Part shown: in pieces, positions 1-13,761 of the stretch
How positions within the stretch are numbered: position 1 is the first letter of the stretch
Layout: the number at the start of each line of letters is the position of its first letter
Source: Typha latifolia
Lineage: Eukaryota > Streptophyta > Magnoliopsida > Poales > Typhaceae
Reading direction: 5' to 3'
DNA: 64,000 nt
NCBI GenBank assembly: GCA_019914945.1
Contig: CM034106.1
Span: 1,426,001-1,490,000 of the forward strand
Translations under genes and position numbers: made by a program
Notes under the pieces: model-generated
Database searches by the model: none
Told to the model about the DNA's origin: nothing
The model's input: the letters and a program-made list of their open reading frames with translations, nothing else

Positions 1-2080
1 TTGACCCATTCTTATACAAGTCAAAATTGGTCCACTCTTCTTTCTTCTTTTTTTTCTGTCCTAAAACAATATCATAAATTATAAGAATCAATGTGTTCAA
101 AGTTGTATGTCCGGCAGTTTACATGATCGTAGTTTGGAGTTGGTGGGTTATTACTTTCTTGGCAGAAATAGGTCTCTTTTACTTTATTGGTTTGGGCCAG
201 CCAAATTTATTTTTTTTTTTTCACCTCCATTAAGTGTAAAAAAATTTATAATCATATTCCTAAAATGCTTTTCCCAACTTCTACTGTAAATTTTTTGAAA
301 ATGGATTTTAGAAGTTAAACATATTAAATTTTGACTTTTAACATATAATATATACTCCTTCGCCTACCTAGGTTGAAACCAAGATGGTGTTACTTAATCA
401 AACCTCCCGTTTTCTCTAATTGTGATATTGTTTAAGGGAGAACATAAAAGAAAGAGTTAAATACAATTTACTCTCATACATTGTAAATTAACTTTAGATT
501 TTTCATCCAAAGATAATAGTGCTTGCGCTTTTTTTACTCTCCTAATCTTTTGTTTTGTATCATTCAACCAATATTTATTAATGTTTTAAAGAAATATAAA
601 AGCTCAAGGAGGTAAAAAAACATTTATATCCAAATTACAGGATAAAATATATTTAATTAACCTAAATGCAAGCTAATCAAATGATCAGTTTACTGTAAGC
701 CAAGAATTTTGAGTACTGTCAAAGACTACAGAAAATGGAACTTAACCACTTAATTAACTTATACATTCATATCATCCAAGTCGGTATGCAATTAAAGAAG
801 AACTTTCTTATACTCCAGTGATCATAATAGCAATCATGAACATTTGATCCTTTTAGTACTTTTGCATAGATGTATAGCTCCTTGGATATGAACAACATAG
901 TACAAATGGTTGTACTGTCATTTAATCTTGATTAAGCTCAATTAAGATCAAATCAAATTTAAATTAATTTTAAGCCGAGCTTCAAAGGTAATCGGCTCAA
1001 ACAAGCTTGACTCCTTAAGTTTCGTAATTTCTACGTACATATTTTCTAGGGAAATTTATTAAAAATACCTTACATTTAGCTTGTGTTATATAAATTAATT
1101 TTTTTAAAATAAAAATCTGACAATACTTGAAATACTCTTTACTGGACGTTAAAGACCGAATTATTTTGCATTTGCAGTTACTTTAACTCATACATATAAT
1201 AATTATCTATTAAGCGAAGCTGCCATGAGTTGAGTAATAAAATTTCATTTGGTAGAGTGTAAATAATACTAAAAGAAGAACGTAGAGTGTTGTTAATATA
1301 TATATATATATATATTTTTTTTTTTTTCTATATAATACAAAATTTATTTCGAGGACTATATTTAAGCTTGGTATATTCAAATTTGATGATCGAACTCAGA
1401 TTAACTTGAATCAGATAGTTGAATTGAACTCACTTCCAAGTCAAGTCAAGCTTGAAACTAATCTGATCTAATTGCTATAATCAAGTGGCTGGTTATAGCT
1501 AGAGTTTAGAATTAGACAAGGCAAGGTTGATCACCAATCCTTGGTATTAAACAACATATAAGTCCGATAAGATAGGATTCGGACTCATTTGATCTAAAAC
1601 TATTTTTAACCCGTTGTTGGTCATATTTATTTTTTCTTAATTTATCAACATGGATGGTTATAATATCCCTCTCATGACATTAATACTAAGTGTCCAAACA
1701 GCCATGGAAGACCAGACCACAGGAGACAGCTGTGGGGATGATGCGTGGTATAATTGGAGTGCTCTGAATCCATGGCCATGATGGTTGGATGCCCCTCGTG
1801 ATGTGCTTGACAAAATCTCAGCACCAGAGTATTGATTAGGAGGTGCAACTGCTCATGGCTGTGTTCTTAAATTTTAGCCTTTATGGATGCGTGGGCCCAC
1901 CTATACCCATCTCATAGAGAGAGGAAAGAGGAGAGAGGAGAGAAAGAGATTTGGCTTCCTAGCAACTTCTAAAGTGAAATTTAATTAAGTTGCTATAGAA
2001 AATGATCATATAGCTAAGCCAACTAAGATCTACTACTAAACTTCCCCATCACTTTATCTCTTTCTCTACCTTACCTCTTG
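1..2080. other. AT-rich intergenic DNA upstream of the wax gene
   Basis: No convincing coding region is seen. The stretch is AT-rich, with a short TA microsatellite near 1298-1315 followed by a T run. At 1049 there is a sequence starting GGGAAATTTATTAAAAAT that matches the terminus of the Mutator-type MITE at 62321-62800, so a relic of that family probably lies here; its other end was not found. GA-rich sequence at about 1916-1950 and pyrimidine-rich sequence at 2050-2165 are probably promoter and leader of the gene that starts at 2185. Confidence 0.5.
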
Positions 2081-2089
2081 TTATATATA
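2081..2089 (+). promoter_or_regulatory. TATA box of the CER3-like gene
   Basis: TTATATATA lies about 95 bases before the ATG at 2185 and is followed by a CT-rich stretch typical of a plant 5' leader. Distance and context fit a core promoter. The transcription start is not known. Confidence 0.55.
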
Positions 2090-2184
2090 GACACAAGAGT
2101 GTCCTTAACTTAGATAAGCAACCCTCTCTTTATCCCCCGCTCCACCTCTCTTTCTCCTTCTCTCGATCCAAGGTGTGATAGGAA

Positions 2185-5100
2185 ATGGGTGCTCCCTTGT
2201 CTTCTTGGCCATGGGCTAACATGGGTTCATACAAGGCATGGATCTTAATCTCTCCCTACTCCTCCTTTCATGTACATGAATAGTGTGTTTTTATGTTCAG
2301 ATACTAATAATAAGATCATGATGTGTGGTTCTCTCGTGCAGTATGTCATTTATGGGCCTCTCATCGCCAAGGCCATGCATTCATGGTCACAAGGAAGACT
2401 AGACTCATGGTGGCTTCACCTCTTTGTCCTCTATGCCCTAAGAGCCCTCGTCCACCAGCTTTGGTTCTCCTTCAGCAGCATGCTCTTCTTCACCCGGCGG
2501 CGGAGGGTGGTCAGAGACGGCATCAACTTCAAGCAGATCGACGAGCAATGGCAATGGTCAGTACTTAACACAAACATATTAACATACCATCAGAGCAGTA
2601 GATCATGAGTTCGAACTAACTTTTTTTTTTCTTCTTCTTCTTCTTCTTATTTCTTTCACCAACTCTTTGCCAGGGATGACTTTCTTATTCTCCAAGCTCT
2701 GATTGGATCCATGCTCTTCAACACACTCCCACCCATGAAGGAGCTGCCACTGTGGGATTTGAGAGGTTCTTTCATTGCTTTGGTGATCCATGTAGGCTTA
2801 TCAGAGCCAGTGTTCTATTGGGTGCACAGGTGCTTGCATAGTAACGGCTTTCTCTTCTCCCAATACCATTCAGCCCATCACTCGTTTGTAGTCACCCAAC
2901 CCTACACAGGTACAACTTGCAAACAGTGATAATTTAATGCATGAGGAAATGAAACCACTTACCTTTCTTTGGACCAGTTTGTCTTCTTCCACTCCTCCCT
3001 CTTTAAGGGGGCATAGGGGTATTAAATATTGCTGCTTTGTAAACTTGTTTTTTTTTTTTTTCCCTTCTCCCTTTTTTTGTTTCTTTTCCTCTTTGGATCA
3101 GCTGGATTTGCCACACCTTTGGAGCACCTTGTGTTGACATTGGCAATGGGAGGACCAATTCTTGGGGCGTTTTTGCTGGGATCTGGCTCCATTGGGTTGA
3201 TCTATGGCCACATCTTCATGTTTGATTTCCTAAGGTGCATGGGATACTCCAATGTAGAGGTGTTTCCTCACAAACTATTTCAGGCTATCCCCTTGCTTAG
3301 ATACCTCATTTATACTCCCACGTAAGTCTTTTTACCCCCTTTTAATTACTTTTTACGTTTTGTTCTTTGATGTTATAGCAGTAACTTAAAAGTCAAAGGT
3401 AAAGGTAAAGTTCTCGTGTAATGACAGTCTAAGATGGCATTGCCTCCAATGGGCTACAAGTAGGATGTTACCTAGAAACTTTAGTACTGCTGACTTAAAT
3501 GAATGTCATGTAGCACAATACCTTAAAACTAGTAACCCACACTAGTAACCCAAACCTCCCTTTAATATTTTCATGCACAAACTCTAAGTACAGTGAAAAA
3601 ATTAAGACATAAGATTAGGTAATTTCCATGGGATAAGTTTTTCCAAAGTATAAGAAATAATCATGTGTAGTTGTTACAAAAGTACTCAAAGAAGATACAT
3701 ATATTACCTAAGCGTAGTTCCTTTACAAACTGAAATCCGCATATTTAGTACTAGGAATGGAATGTGAGTAATTAGTTGTGATGGGAAAGTTTCATATATA
3801 ATGAGTTGGAGAATCTCACATGCTGCCTCATTAATTAGCTAAGCAAACATTCTTTCAGTTCAAAACTTTAACTTGTACCCTTCACCAAGGTCTTAATTGA
3901 TCTTCTTATTATAGCTAACGGCCAAAACTATGATAATTAGTGCCCCAATTAATCCATTCTGATATGCTGTCTAGTTCTACCAGCCTGTTATTCGGTGTCA
4001 TGCCACCAAATAAGCTTAATTGATGAAAATGACTCATTTGGTACAGCATGCATGTTAGGAGAACCTTCAATTTAATTCCCCTAAACACCTTTGAAAATAT
4101 TTAGTCTTGACTTTTGCCCGCAAGTAGTAAAGTTTACTGTGATATCAATAATTTCTCAAGTCAATTATACAGAATTATTAGTTGTGCATATTTGTTCTCA
4201 TCTGATGGGGGACCAAAACCTCATAATATTGATAGTGGATCTCGGTGAAAGTTATCATGTCTTACTCCTTGAAGGCCGATCCAATTACCTCTTCCTATTT
4301 AATTTACTACAATTAATATCATTCATTTATGGCCCAAAAGAAGCTCAAATGGAGTGTACCTTTTTAAATTTATTTATGCAGGTATTACAGCTTACACAAC
4401 ATAGAGAAGAGCTCAAATTTCTGCCTCTTTATGCCTCTGTTTGATTTAATAGGAGGAACACTAAATACCAACTCCTGGGAGTTGCAGAAGGAGATAAGTT
4501 CAGGTACCAGTGCATCCTCCCTAGCTAGTAGAAAGTGTACGAACTAGTATAGATGAATCAAATAAGAAAAACTATTTACATGCTATTTTATTTTATTTTT
4601 ACCCACTTGGTACTATCAATTCCTATTTGAAACAAGCAGTGGGGTACAGTGCTTAATTATGGGCACAAAGTGATTACTAGTATTGAACATTGTTGATAGC
4701 CAATGCAAGGCGCATGTCCAGTAGTTGCAAGTGCTAATAAAATTAAGTTCTCAGTAAGATAGTGGCAGATAGATGCATCTCCCAAATGGAGTACTTACTA
4801 TGCATGAGATATAGGAATAGTTTTGCCTTGGGCCATCACATGACAATTTATTTGTACAAAGTTTTGGGTGTTTGGTGCTGGCCCAGAACTAGTCTTTTCT
4901 GAACTTAAAGCACTTTTGCTTTTATGGCTTTGCCTGCCACATGACAAGGTAACTTGCACTATCTTACTGCAACTTTTTTTTCAATTTGATCTTGTCTTCT
5001 TTTACTGATGAATAAAGAACTCGCATGCCACAGCAGTTTGAATATCAAAAGATTAAAACTAGGGAATTTACTGAGTATATATATATATATTATTCCAAAG

Positions 5101-7349
5101 TCTATTCTTATTGGTTCTTTTGTGGTTATTATTCAGATTGTTCTAAGAAAGTGTTTGAAGAATATACATATGAAATAATATTAAAGCTATCATTCTCTGT
5201 TAGCTTAATCTTTTATTTTAAGTAGCCGATAAATTGACATCCTATTGGTGATTTCTATTCGATTCTGCAGGGAAGAATGACCAAGTTCCAGACTTCGTCT
5301 TCCTCGTGCATGTGGTGGACGTGATCTCCTCCATGCACGTAGCTTTTGGTTTCCGTGCTGTTAGCTCGAAGCCCTTCGCGTTTAATCCCCTCTTTCTGCC
5401 TCTTTGGCCTCTGGCCTTCCTGGCAATGGTGGCGATGTGGATTTGGTCCAAGACTTTCTTGGTCAGCTTCTACAACCTCAGGGGTCGACTCCACCAAACG
5501 TGGGCTGTTCCAAGATACGGATTCCAGGTCTACTTTTCTTTTTCTCACGGTTGTTTTAAACTCTTGTTTCTAGAGTTTAAAGATGATCATTTTACCCTAG
5601 TAGAAATTGCTTACTTCATAAAAAAGAAGAGTAATTTAATCATTTTATATGCATCTATCACTATCAGCTTAAGCTTTTAGAACAGTTATTAAGTTATATG
5701 ATTTTGAATGCATGCAGTACTTCTTACCGTTTGCGAAAGATGGCATCAATAAGCAGATTGAGCTAGCAATACTAAGGGCAGATAAGATGGGAGTGAAGGT
5801 GCTAAGCCTTGCTGCACTGAACAAGGTTAGTTTTATCTTACCTTTTAATATCTATCCCTGGATAACTCCTCCTTACAGAGAACCATGTGGAGGCATTTAT
5901 GAGCGGTGTGGTCCTAAGGAGTTAATTATTTCTGGTACCAAACTAATGGATCCCTTAGATTAATTGAGTTGGTATAAGAGCTTACAGATAAAGGATCCAA
6001 TGGGACCTAATGCTTTTTTCCAGGGCCACATTAGTACTTTCTTGTTAAACTTTTTATTTCTCTACTTATGGTGTAGCTCTCTATTGACTTAGATTAATTT
6101 ATTTGTTAGGAGACTTCATAGTAGTTAGAACATAAAAGAAAGTTTTGAGAGTAATTGATGAGCTAACATAGTAGCAAATCAGAAGAAGTTAAGTTCAAAT
6201 TCAATCCCTCGAGCCTTAGTAACTGGTAAAATTTTATAAATTTAATTGTTAAAAGACAGAAGTGCCGATATTCTTGTTTATATGTATAGCGGTACTCGAA
6301 AATTTATTCTGTTTTGTTTTCTCCTGTTTGTTCTAGAATGAAGCTCTAAATGGAGGTGGAACACTGTTTGTAAGCAAGCATCCAGATCTGAGAGTGAGAG
6401 TTGTGCATGGCAACACACTAACAGCAGCAGTGATCCTAAATGAAATTCCCAACAATGTGAAGGAGGTCTTCCTCACTGGAGCTACATCTAAGCTTGGAAG
6501 AGCAATAGCTCTATACCTCTGCAGGAAAAAAATTCGAGTCCTGGTATATATATATATATATAATTATAATATATTTCATCATAAGAATTCTCTAGTAAAT
6601 TTAACTAATTAAAATGAAGTAATTTTTCTCTCTGTTTCTGTTATTTTTTCGCAGATGCTTACTCTATCAACTGAAAGGTTCTTAAAAATTCAGAGGGAAG
6701 CCCCTCCAGAGTTCCAACACTACCTTGTTCAAGTCACCAAATACCAAGCAGCTCAAAATTGCAAGGTAACAAATACTAGGCTTTTATTTATTTATTTAGG
6801 GTTTAGGGTTTATGTCGAATTAAAAGTAATGAAAAGATAAGAGTGTAAACTGCAATAAACGCATATTAATATAGAGTGCGAAAGCGAAGAAAAGAATCCC
6901 TATATGTTAATATGTTATTTTTACAGACGTGGCTCGTCGGAAAATGGTTGTCGCCGAGAGAACAAAGATGGGCGCCGTCGGGCACGCACTTCCACCAATT
7001 CGTTGTCCCCCCAATCATTAGCTTCAGGAGAGACTGTACCTATGGAAAGTTGGCTGCCATGAGGCTTCCTAAGGATGTGCAAGGGTTAGGAGTTTGCGAG
7101 GTAAGCTTTAGTACTCATTTCATGTATAAGTTTTAAGTTCTGCATGTTTTTCTACAACAGAGTAATAGTACGATTTCATCATGAAACAAACAGTACACAA
7201 TGGAGAGAGGAATAGTTCATGCCTGCCACGCCGGCGGCGTCGTCCACCATTTAGAAGGCTGGACTCATCACGAGGTCGGCGCCATCGACGTCGACCGGAT
7301 CGACGTCGTCTGGAAAGCTGCATTGAAGCATGGCCTATCACCTGCCTGA
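2185..7349 (+). CDS. CER3: CER3/WAX2/GLOSSY1-type wax biosynthesis protein, 11 exons
   Basis: Exons: 2185-2235, 2342-2556, 2674-2909, 3102-3321, 4382-4503, 5271-5527, 5718-5825, 6337-6543, 6655-6765, 6927-7100, 7194-7349. All phases join, giving 618 residues, the family's usual length. It begins [10 protein letters not shown]. The N-terminal half has fatty-acid-hydroxylase-type membrane segments and His clusters (HRCLH, HSAHH around residues 145-165). The C-terminal half is the WAX2 domain, with a Rossmann-like [17 protein letters not shown] segment and a Cys/His-rich end ([15 protein letters not shown]). Known family role: with CER1, converts very-long-chain acyl-CoA to cuticular alkanes at the ER. 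Intron 1 needs a GC donor (AAG|GC) to match relatives; a GT donor near 2270 would add about 12 residues. The third His cluster reads SLHN where I recall LHH in relatives. No frame break was seen, so it looks functional. Confidence 0.93.
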
Positions 7350-7406
7350 GGTTAAGAAGTGCCATAACATAATAACATAATGTATTCATCTCTCTTTATG
7401 GCCTCT

Positions 7407-9005
<1,599 letters not shown>

Positions 9006-10139
9006 TTACGAAATAGACTGAAATAAAAGAAGCAATGCTGTATCTAGGCGTTGATAACTCCACAACAGAGCTTGTGCAGTGTCATTCAAATCCTCTCGCT
9101 CAAGAGCAGCTCTCCACGCCCCTACTTCTCGTCTTTTACTCAGCTGACCACCTACTGCTTTCGCCATGAAAGGAGATTTACCTAGCTTTTGCACGATTTG
9201 CTTCCCTATCTTCTCTAACTCCTCTTGTTGATACGAGTCATTTAATTTAGTCTCGCCAAAAGCATGATGCATGAAAAGTGAGATGAACTCATCCTCTCTT
9301 AGATCTTTTAATCGCATAATGTTTTTAGGGCACAAAGCCATTGGCATATTCTCTGTTCTTGTAGTCACTAGCATCTTGCTTTCATTATCTCCAACAGCTA
9401 GAGGAGCAACAAGTTGTTCCCATTCTGTCTCATTCATTGACTCATCGCACGAAACATCATCGAACACTACCAATACTTTCTTTGATCTTATCATTTTCAT
9501 AAGCACACCTTGCAACGCGTCAAGATTCTCGAGAAGTGGGCACTCCTTCTTAGAAGCGGACTCGATCATCTCTCTCGTGTGCTTGAAGACATCGACCTCA
9601 CGAGAGACGCAGACCCAAATCCTAACATCAAAATGCTCAACTACTCTTTCATCGTTGTAGACTAACTGTGCAACAGTGGTCTTACCAGCACCTGCGATGC
9701 CAACAATGGCGACGGCCGAGAAGCCTCTTTTACTAAGTAAATATTTATTTATTATCTCTTCGCGTTCATCATCTCGCCCAAACACTCGTTGTGGAGGTAT
9801 GGAGGTGGTCATATTTGGTCGTCTATTAGATAGTTCATGGAATGTATTACCTTCAAAAGCAATCTTCTCAAACTTATTTAGACTTCTTCTAATCTTGTTA
9901 CTCTTTTGAAGGGCCAAATGGGACATTCCTATGTTCAACTTTCTCACAAGTTTCTTCATCGGTTTCTCTTTATGAAGCTGGCGATCATACAAGTCCACCA
10001 TGTCCGCTGCCTCATAAAGAGCATCTTTGAGCTTCTTCAGCCATAGCTCCAGCTCTCTCCTATGCTCGCAGCTCTTTTCGACAGCCTCGATCATAAGTTG
10101 GAACTGGGGGAGGATGGTGGTCTCCAGATCTCGTAGCAT
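9006..10139 (-). pseudogene. Truncated CC-NBS (NB-ARC) disease-resistance gene remnant
   Basis: A 377-residue open frame with an Rx-type coiled coil (about residues 1-60, including LWLKKLKDALYEAADMVDL), a P-loop GIAGAGKTT at 147-155, an RNBS-A-like VRIWVCVS at about 172-179, kinase-2 KVLVVFDDVS at 221-230, RNBS-B SKMLVTTRT at 254-262 and a degenerate GLPL motif (KSPFMAKAVGG) near 320-330. It stops just after LLWSYQRLDT, a point normally followed by the RNBS-D block, the MHD motif and LRRs, all absent here. About 40 residues usual before the coiled-coil segment also appear to be missing. In this family the NB-ARC is an ATP/ADP switch and the LRRs give recognition. I read it as a broken gene, although truncated CC-NBS proteins can be expressed. 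The nucleotide-binding part has no internal frameshift. Confidence 0.85.
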
Positions 10140-11207
10140 AGTTGAGATTATAGTTTGAGATGATTATTTGCTTCTATTAGACAATCAATTGAGCAAAAAT
10201 TAAGCTATTAAGTAACGAATAAATAATATATATCATACATTTAAACATTTATCGAGGCTAGGCGAAGTTCGAAATTATCATTACAAAAATCAAGCCTTCA
10301 TATTATGTTAAATAAACAATTGATATAAAAGATTAATTTGCTAGATAACAACCAAAAGTGTAAATATATATCATACCTTATAAGAATGGCAAAGAAGTTG
10401 GAAGATGGAAGCAGAGAGTAGAGATGGAGAGAGCCAAGCAGAACAAAGGGGTGGGTTAAAAAGAGGAGAATGGCAAGTAGAGGAAGAAAAGTACAATTTG
10501 TATTCTTTCATGGTGATGGATGGATCAGTAAGGAATAATATGGCCAACAAAAAAGTAAGGAATAATATAGCTAACCAAAAGTGAGGAATAATATATAGCC
10601 AAAGGAGAAGAACCAGATGCCTTCTTTCAAAGAGAGCAACTTGTAGCAAAATAAAGTCCTTTTACCTCAAAGTTAGTAATGATATAGTTTTATTATTAAG
10701 CAAATATTTCTTCAACCCTTTCTCGTGACCAAGGAGATTATGGGTTCGACTCCAAACCCAAATAATATTGTGGAGAAATTATTTGGTGATTTAGTAGCTT
10801 GGCTTGATTCGGTTGATGACTCGGCAATGCAGTTAGTTTGGATGAGCAGCTCGACAACACGACGGCTTTGAGTATGACTCAGCGGTGCTTGGTTTAGAGC
10901 AATTGTTCGATGACGCATATGGCTTGAAACTTAGACTAGACGAGTTGCGCGATGGCTTGAAGCAAGTCTTGGCGGCGTTTGGTTTAAAGTAATTGTTCGG
11001 CGACGCATATAGCTTGAAGCTTAAACTAGACAGTTAAAATGTTGGTGGGCCTAAGTGCTTCTGTATCTAAGGAGTACTGGCCCTTTGTCTAGCCATATCT
11101 AGCCTTCGGGCTCATGAATGATAAAAAAATTAGAAAAAAAATATTTCTTCGTACTTTTGTTCTTAGCTTTATAGTTAAATAAGAATTACACTCTCTAAAG
11201 TATAACC

Positions 11208-11210
<3 letters not shown>
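10140..11210. other. Intergenic DNA with degenerate repeats
   Basis: No gene is seen. Around 10725-10765 there is a B-box-like GGGTTCGACTCC, hinting at a tRNA-derived SINE relic, but no A box or poly-A tail is convincing. At about 10880-11035 two diverged copies of a roughly 90-base unit (TTGTTCGATGACGCATAT and TTGTTCGGCGACGCATAT) lie in tandem. Their origin is unknown; they may be decayed LTR sequence. Confidence 0.4.

Positions 11211-11262
<52 letters not shown>
11211..11262. repeat. (TTA)n microsatellite
   Basis: About 17 uninterrupted TTA/ATT trinucleotides followed by TATATATG. It is non-coding. Confidence 0.95.
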
Positions 11263-11266
<4 letters not shown>

Positions 11267-11465
11267 GACTTATTTTTAGTGGCACATTGATTTTATTAAC
11301 TATGGAAAACATCCAAAATGCTCATTTCTTTAGTTGTTTGTTTGTTTTTTCTCTTATAAAAATATAATGGGATCAATTTAAATATTCTAGATATCATTTT
11401 AACTTTATTTTAATTAAAAAATAAAAAAAATGTAAAATTGCACTAAAGTTTGGTGGGCATAAGTG

Positions 11466-11960
11466 TGTTACGATTCAACCACATGGGTTAAATAGAATCA
11501 AATCGAGTCGAGTCAAGTTAATTATTTAGCTTTATCTTATTATTTTGAATTTTAAATAAATCGAATAATTCACATGTGGATCTGATCCGCTAGAGATTTT
11601 ATTGGTGTAAATAGGGGTAGACATGGGTTGATAATTATTATTGGAAGAAATCTGAGTTTAGTCAGATTTTCGTCCTTATCTTTTATCTAGTTGTTAGATT
11701 GTTTTATCTTTCTAAGAGTATATCATAGCCGTACCTCCAGCAGTCATCCTACAATACGGCCATCCACCACTACCCTTAGCTGTTCGCCACCCTCCGACGA
11801 CCGCTACAACATCAGATGTTTACAATTCTACCATGTTCTAACCTATCTCGACTGTTTTATTTTTAACTTTTCAACCCGGCCTCCGATTTAGGTGAAACGA
11901 GAGCCGATAGAACCCTATCTCACGATGCTACCTCCACTTAAGTTTTAATAATTTTCACAT
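11466..11960 (+). mobile_element. Diverged LTR fragment, same family as 59910-60752
   Basis: It starts TGTTACGATTCAACCACATG, matching the start of the LTR at 59910. It stays similar through the TTGTTAGATTGTTTTA block and the CCTCCAGCAGTCATCCTACA / GCCATCCACCACTACC / CGACGACCGC blocks to a GTGAAACGAGAGCCGATAGA segment. Compared with the other copy it lacks the tandem-repeat middle and its 3' terminus has decayed. No coding region is present. Confidence 0.65.
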
Positions 11961-12057
11961 ATCTAGTTCTTAAGAAAGTGACTCTATATCTATGAAGAGT
12001 TGGCCTTCAAGCTCATGAATAATAATAATAAAAAGGACTCTAGGTGTAACTAATTCT

Positions 12058-12392
12058 AATTAAATTATAGTTTTAGCATTAGCAACTTATTATTCCGATC
12101 GATAAATTAATTTTCTTGCATTAGGTACTTCTCAATTATATTTTTTAAAAATACACTGTTGTGCTGTAAGATGCATTTAGCGTGATTTCCGAGGCACGTT
12201 GTTTTTGCTCGTTTTCTAATTAAATTATAGTTCTAGCGTTAGCAACTTATTATTCCCATCAATTAATTAATTTTCTAGCATTAGGTACTTCTCAATTAAA
12301 TCCAAAAAAAATATTACACTTTGTCGTTTGGGTAATAAGATGTGTTTAGCGCGATTTCCGAGGCGCAATTTCTACTCACAATAGGATAACTA
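12058..12392. repeat. Tandem duplication, two units of about 160 bases
   Basis: The block beginning AATTAAATTATAGTT at 12058 recurs at 12218. Both units end in a GCGTGATTTCCGAGGC-type motif (12179 and 12349). The units differ by substitutions and small indels. No open frame or known element was recognised. Flanking sequence from 12393 to 13746 is AT-rich without a visible gene. Confidence 0.7.
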
Positions 12393-13761
12393 GTTTTTTT
12401 TAACCACGTCAACGTTTTCATTTCCTCTAATCCAATAAGATTAGAAGATTAAGTTAGATGAGATTATTGGTGAAACTCCTTTTCGTAACCAATATTAATT
12501 AAGATTCATGACCAAGGTATCAAAGACTCCGTTGGTTTAATAATAATAATAATAAGCAATTATAAAAATTGATCATATTCTAGTACAATTTTATTTTATT
12601 TTTGGGAGGGTTATAATCTCAAATATGGAGGTAAACTTAGGAATCAAAGTGTCCAAGTTTTGAGGATTTAAAATTAAAAAAGACATCATAGTCTTCTTTG
12701 ATTCAAAAAATGAATTAAATTTATCAAAGCCTTTGCTCTCTTCTTCTCTTTGACCTACTTCTACTCTTCCAACCAAACAAAAGTTTCACCATCTACTACC
12801 TCCATATTTTTCTAGGTCTTGGGAATATCTATTATTTTAAGTGCAGATGGCAAATAATTGAGATCACCAAGACTATAGCGTTACTTGTTTTCATAATTAA
12901 TTATTTATTTGATAGTGGGTTGTTAAGTTTTGGGATTTGTTAAGCAATCAATTAATGCTTGCATTAGAAAGAGCCAAAAAAAAAAAAATTAATGGGAAGT
13001 GGTTTATAATGAAAGTTTACCTACCATAAGTACTTGTGTGGTTAAAAATAATAATTATATTTTTATTTTAAAAATAAATATTCTTAGATTAAAATTTTTA
13101 TTTTAAAAATAATAAATAAAAATACCTATGAATTTAGAAAAGCTAATAATTATAATTTAGCCTAAATCATCTAACAAGAACTTGTTTTAACAAATAATTA
13201 TACATTCGTTTTATTATATATATAATATCATTTTATATATTATATATCGAGCCTATTCGAGCCGACCTCGAGCAAGCTGACTCTAGCTCGACTCAGCTAA
13301 ATTAACCTTTTAATCTCAAAATTCTAGCTTGGCCCTGGAAGCGAGTGAGCTTTTTTGACAGCCCTACTCACAAGTTTAAGCGGTTGAAAGCATACTTTTT
13401 TTTTGTGGAAGAAATTAAAATGAATTGCTTCTGGATTCAGCTATCTATAATTAGCCTATATTGCATTATATTCCAAAATTCCACCCTAATGAAGCAATTA
13501 TGTAATTAAAGAGTATAATTAAATGTTACTAGTCAATTGTACAGTGTGTTCATGGTTAAACATGCTCATGTATATGATTGTTTTCAAGTTCTAATTCTAA
13601 TAGCACTGGTTTAATTAAGACCATCAAGTATCCCCTTCTCTCTAGAAAAAAGAAAAAGAAAAAAAGAAGAAGAAAGAAATGGATATTACTAAGCTTATAA
13701 GTAAATCCAACTACATGGTGTCGTAAACCAAAGCCAAATTAGGTACATAAAATTAACACCA

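Noticed and set aside
5025..5225. Open frame in CER3 intron 5
   Set aside because: Intronic AT-rich sequence without family similarity.
10725..10765. Possible tRNA gene from a GGGTTCGACTCC box
   Set aside because: No cloverleaf or A box could be built. At most a decayed SINE.
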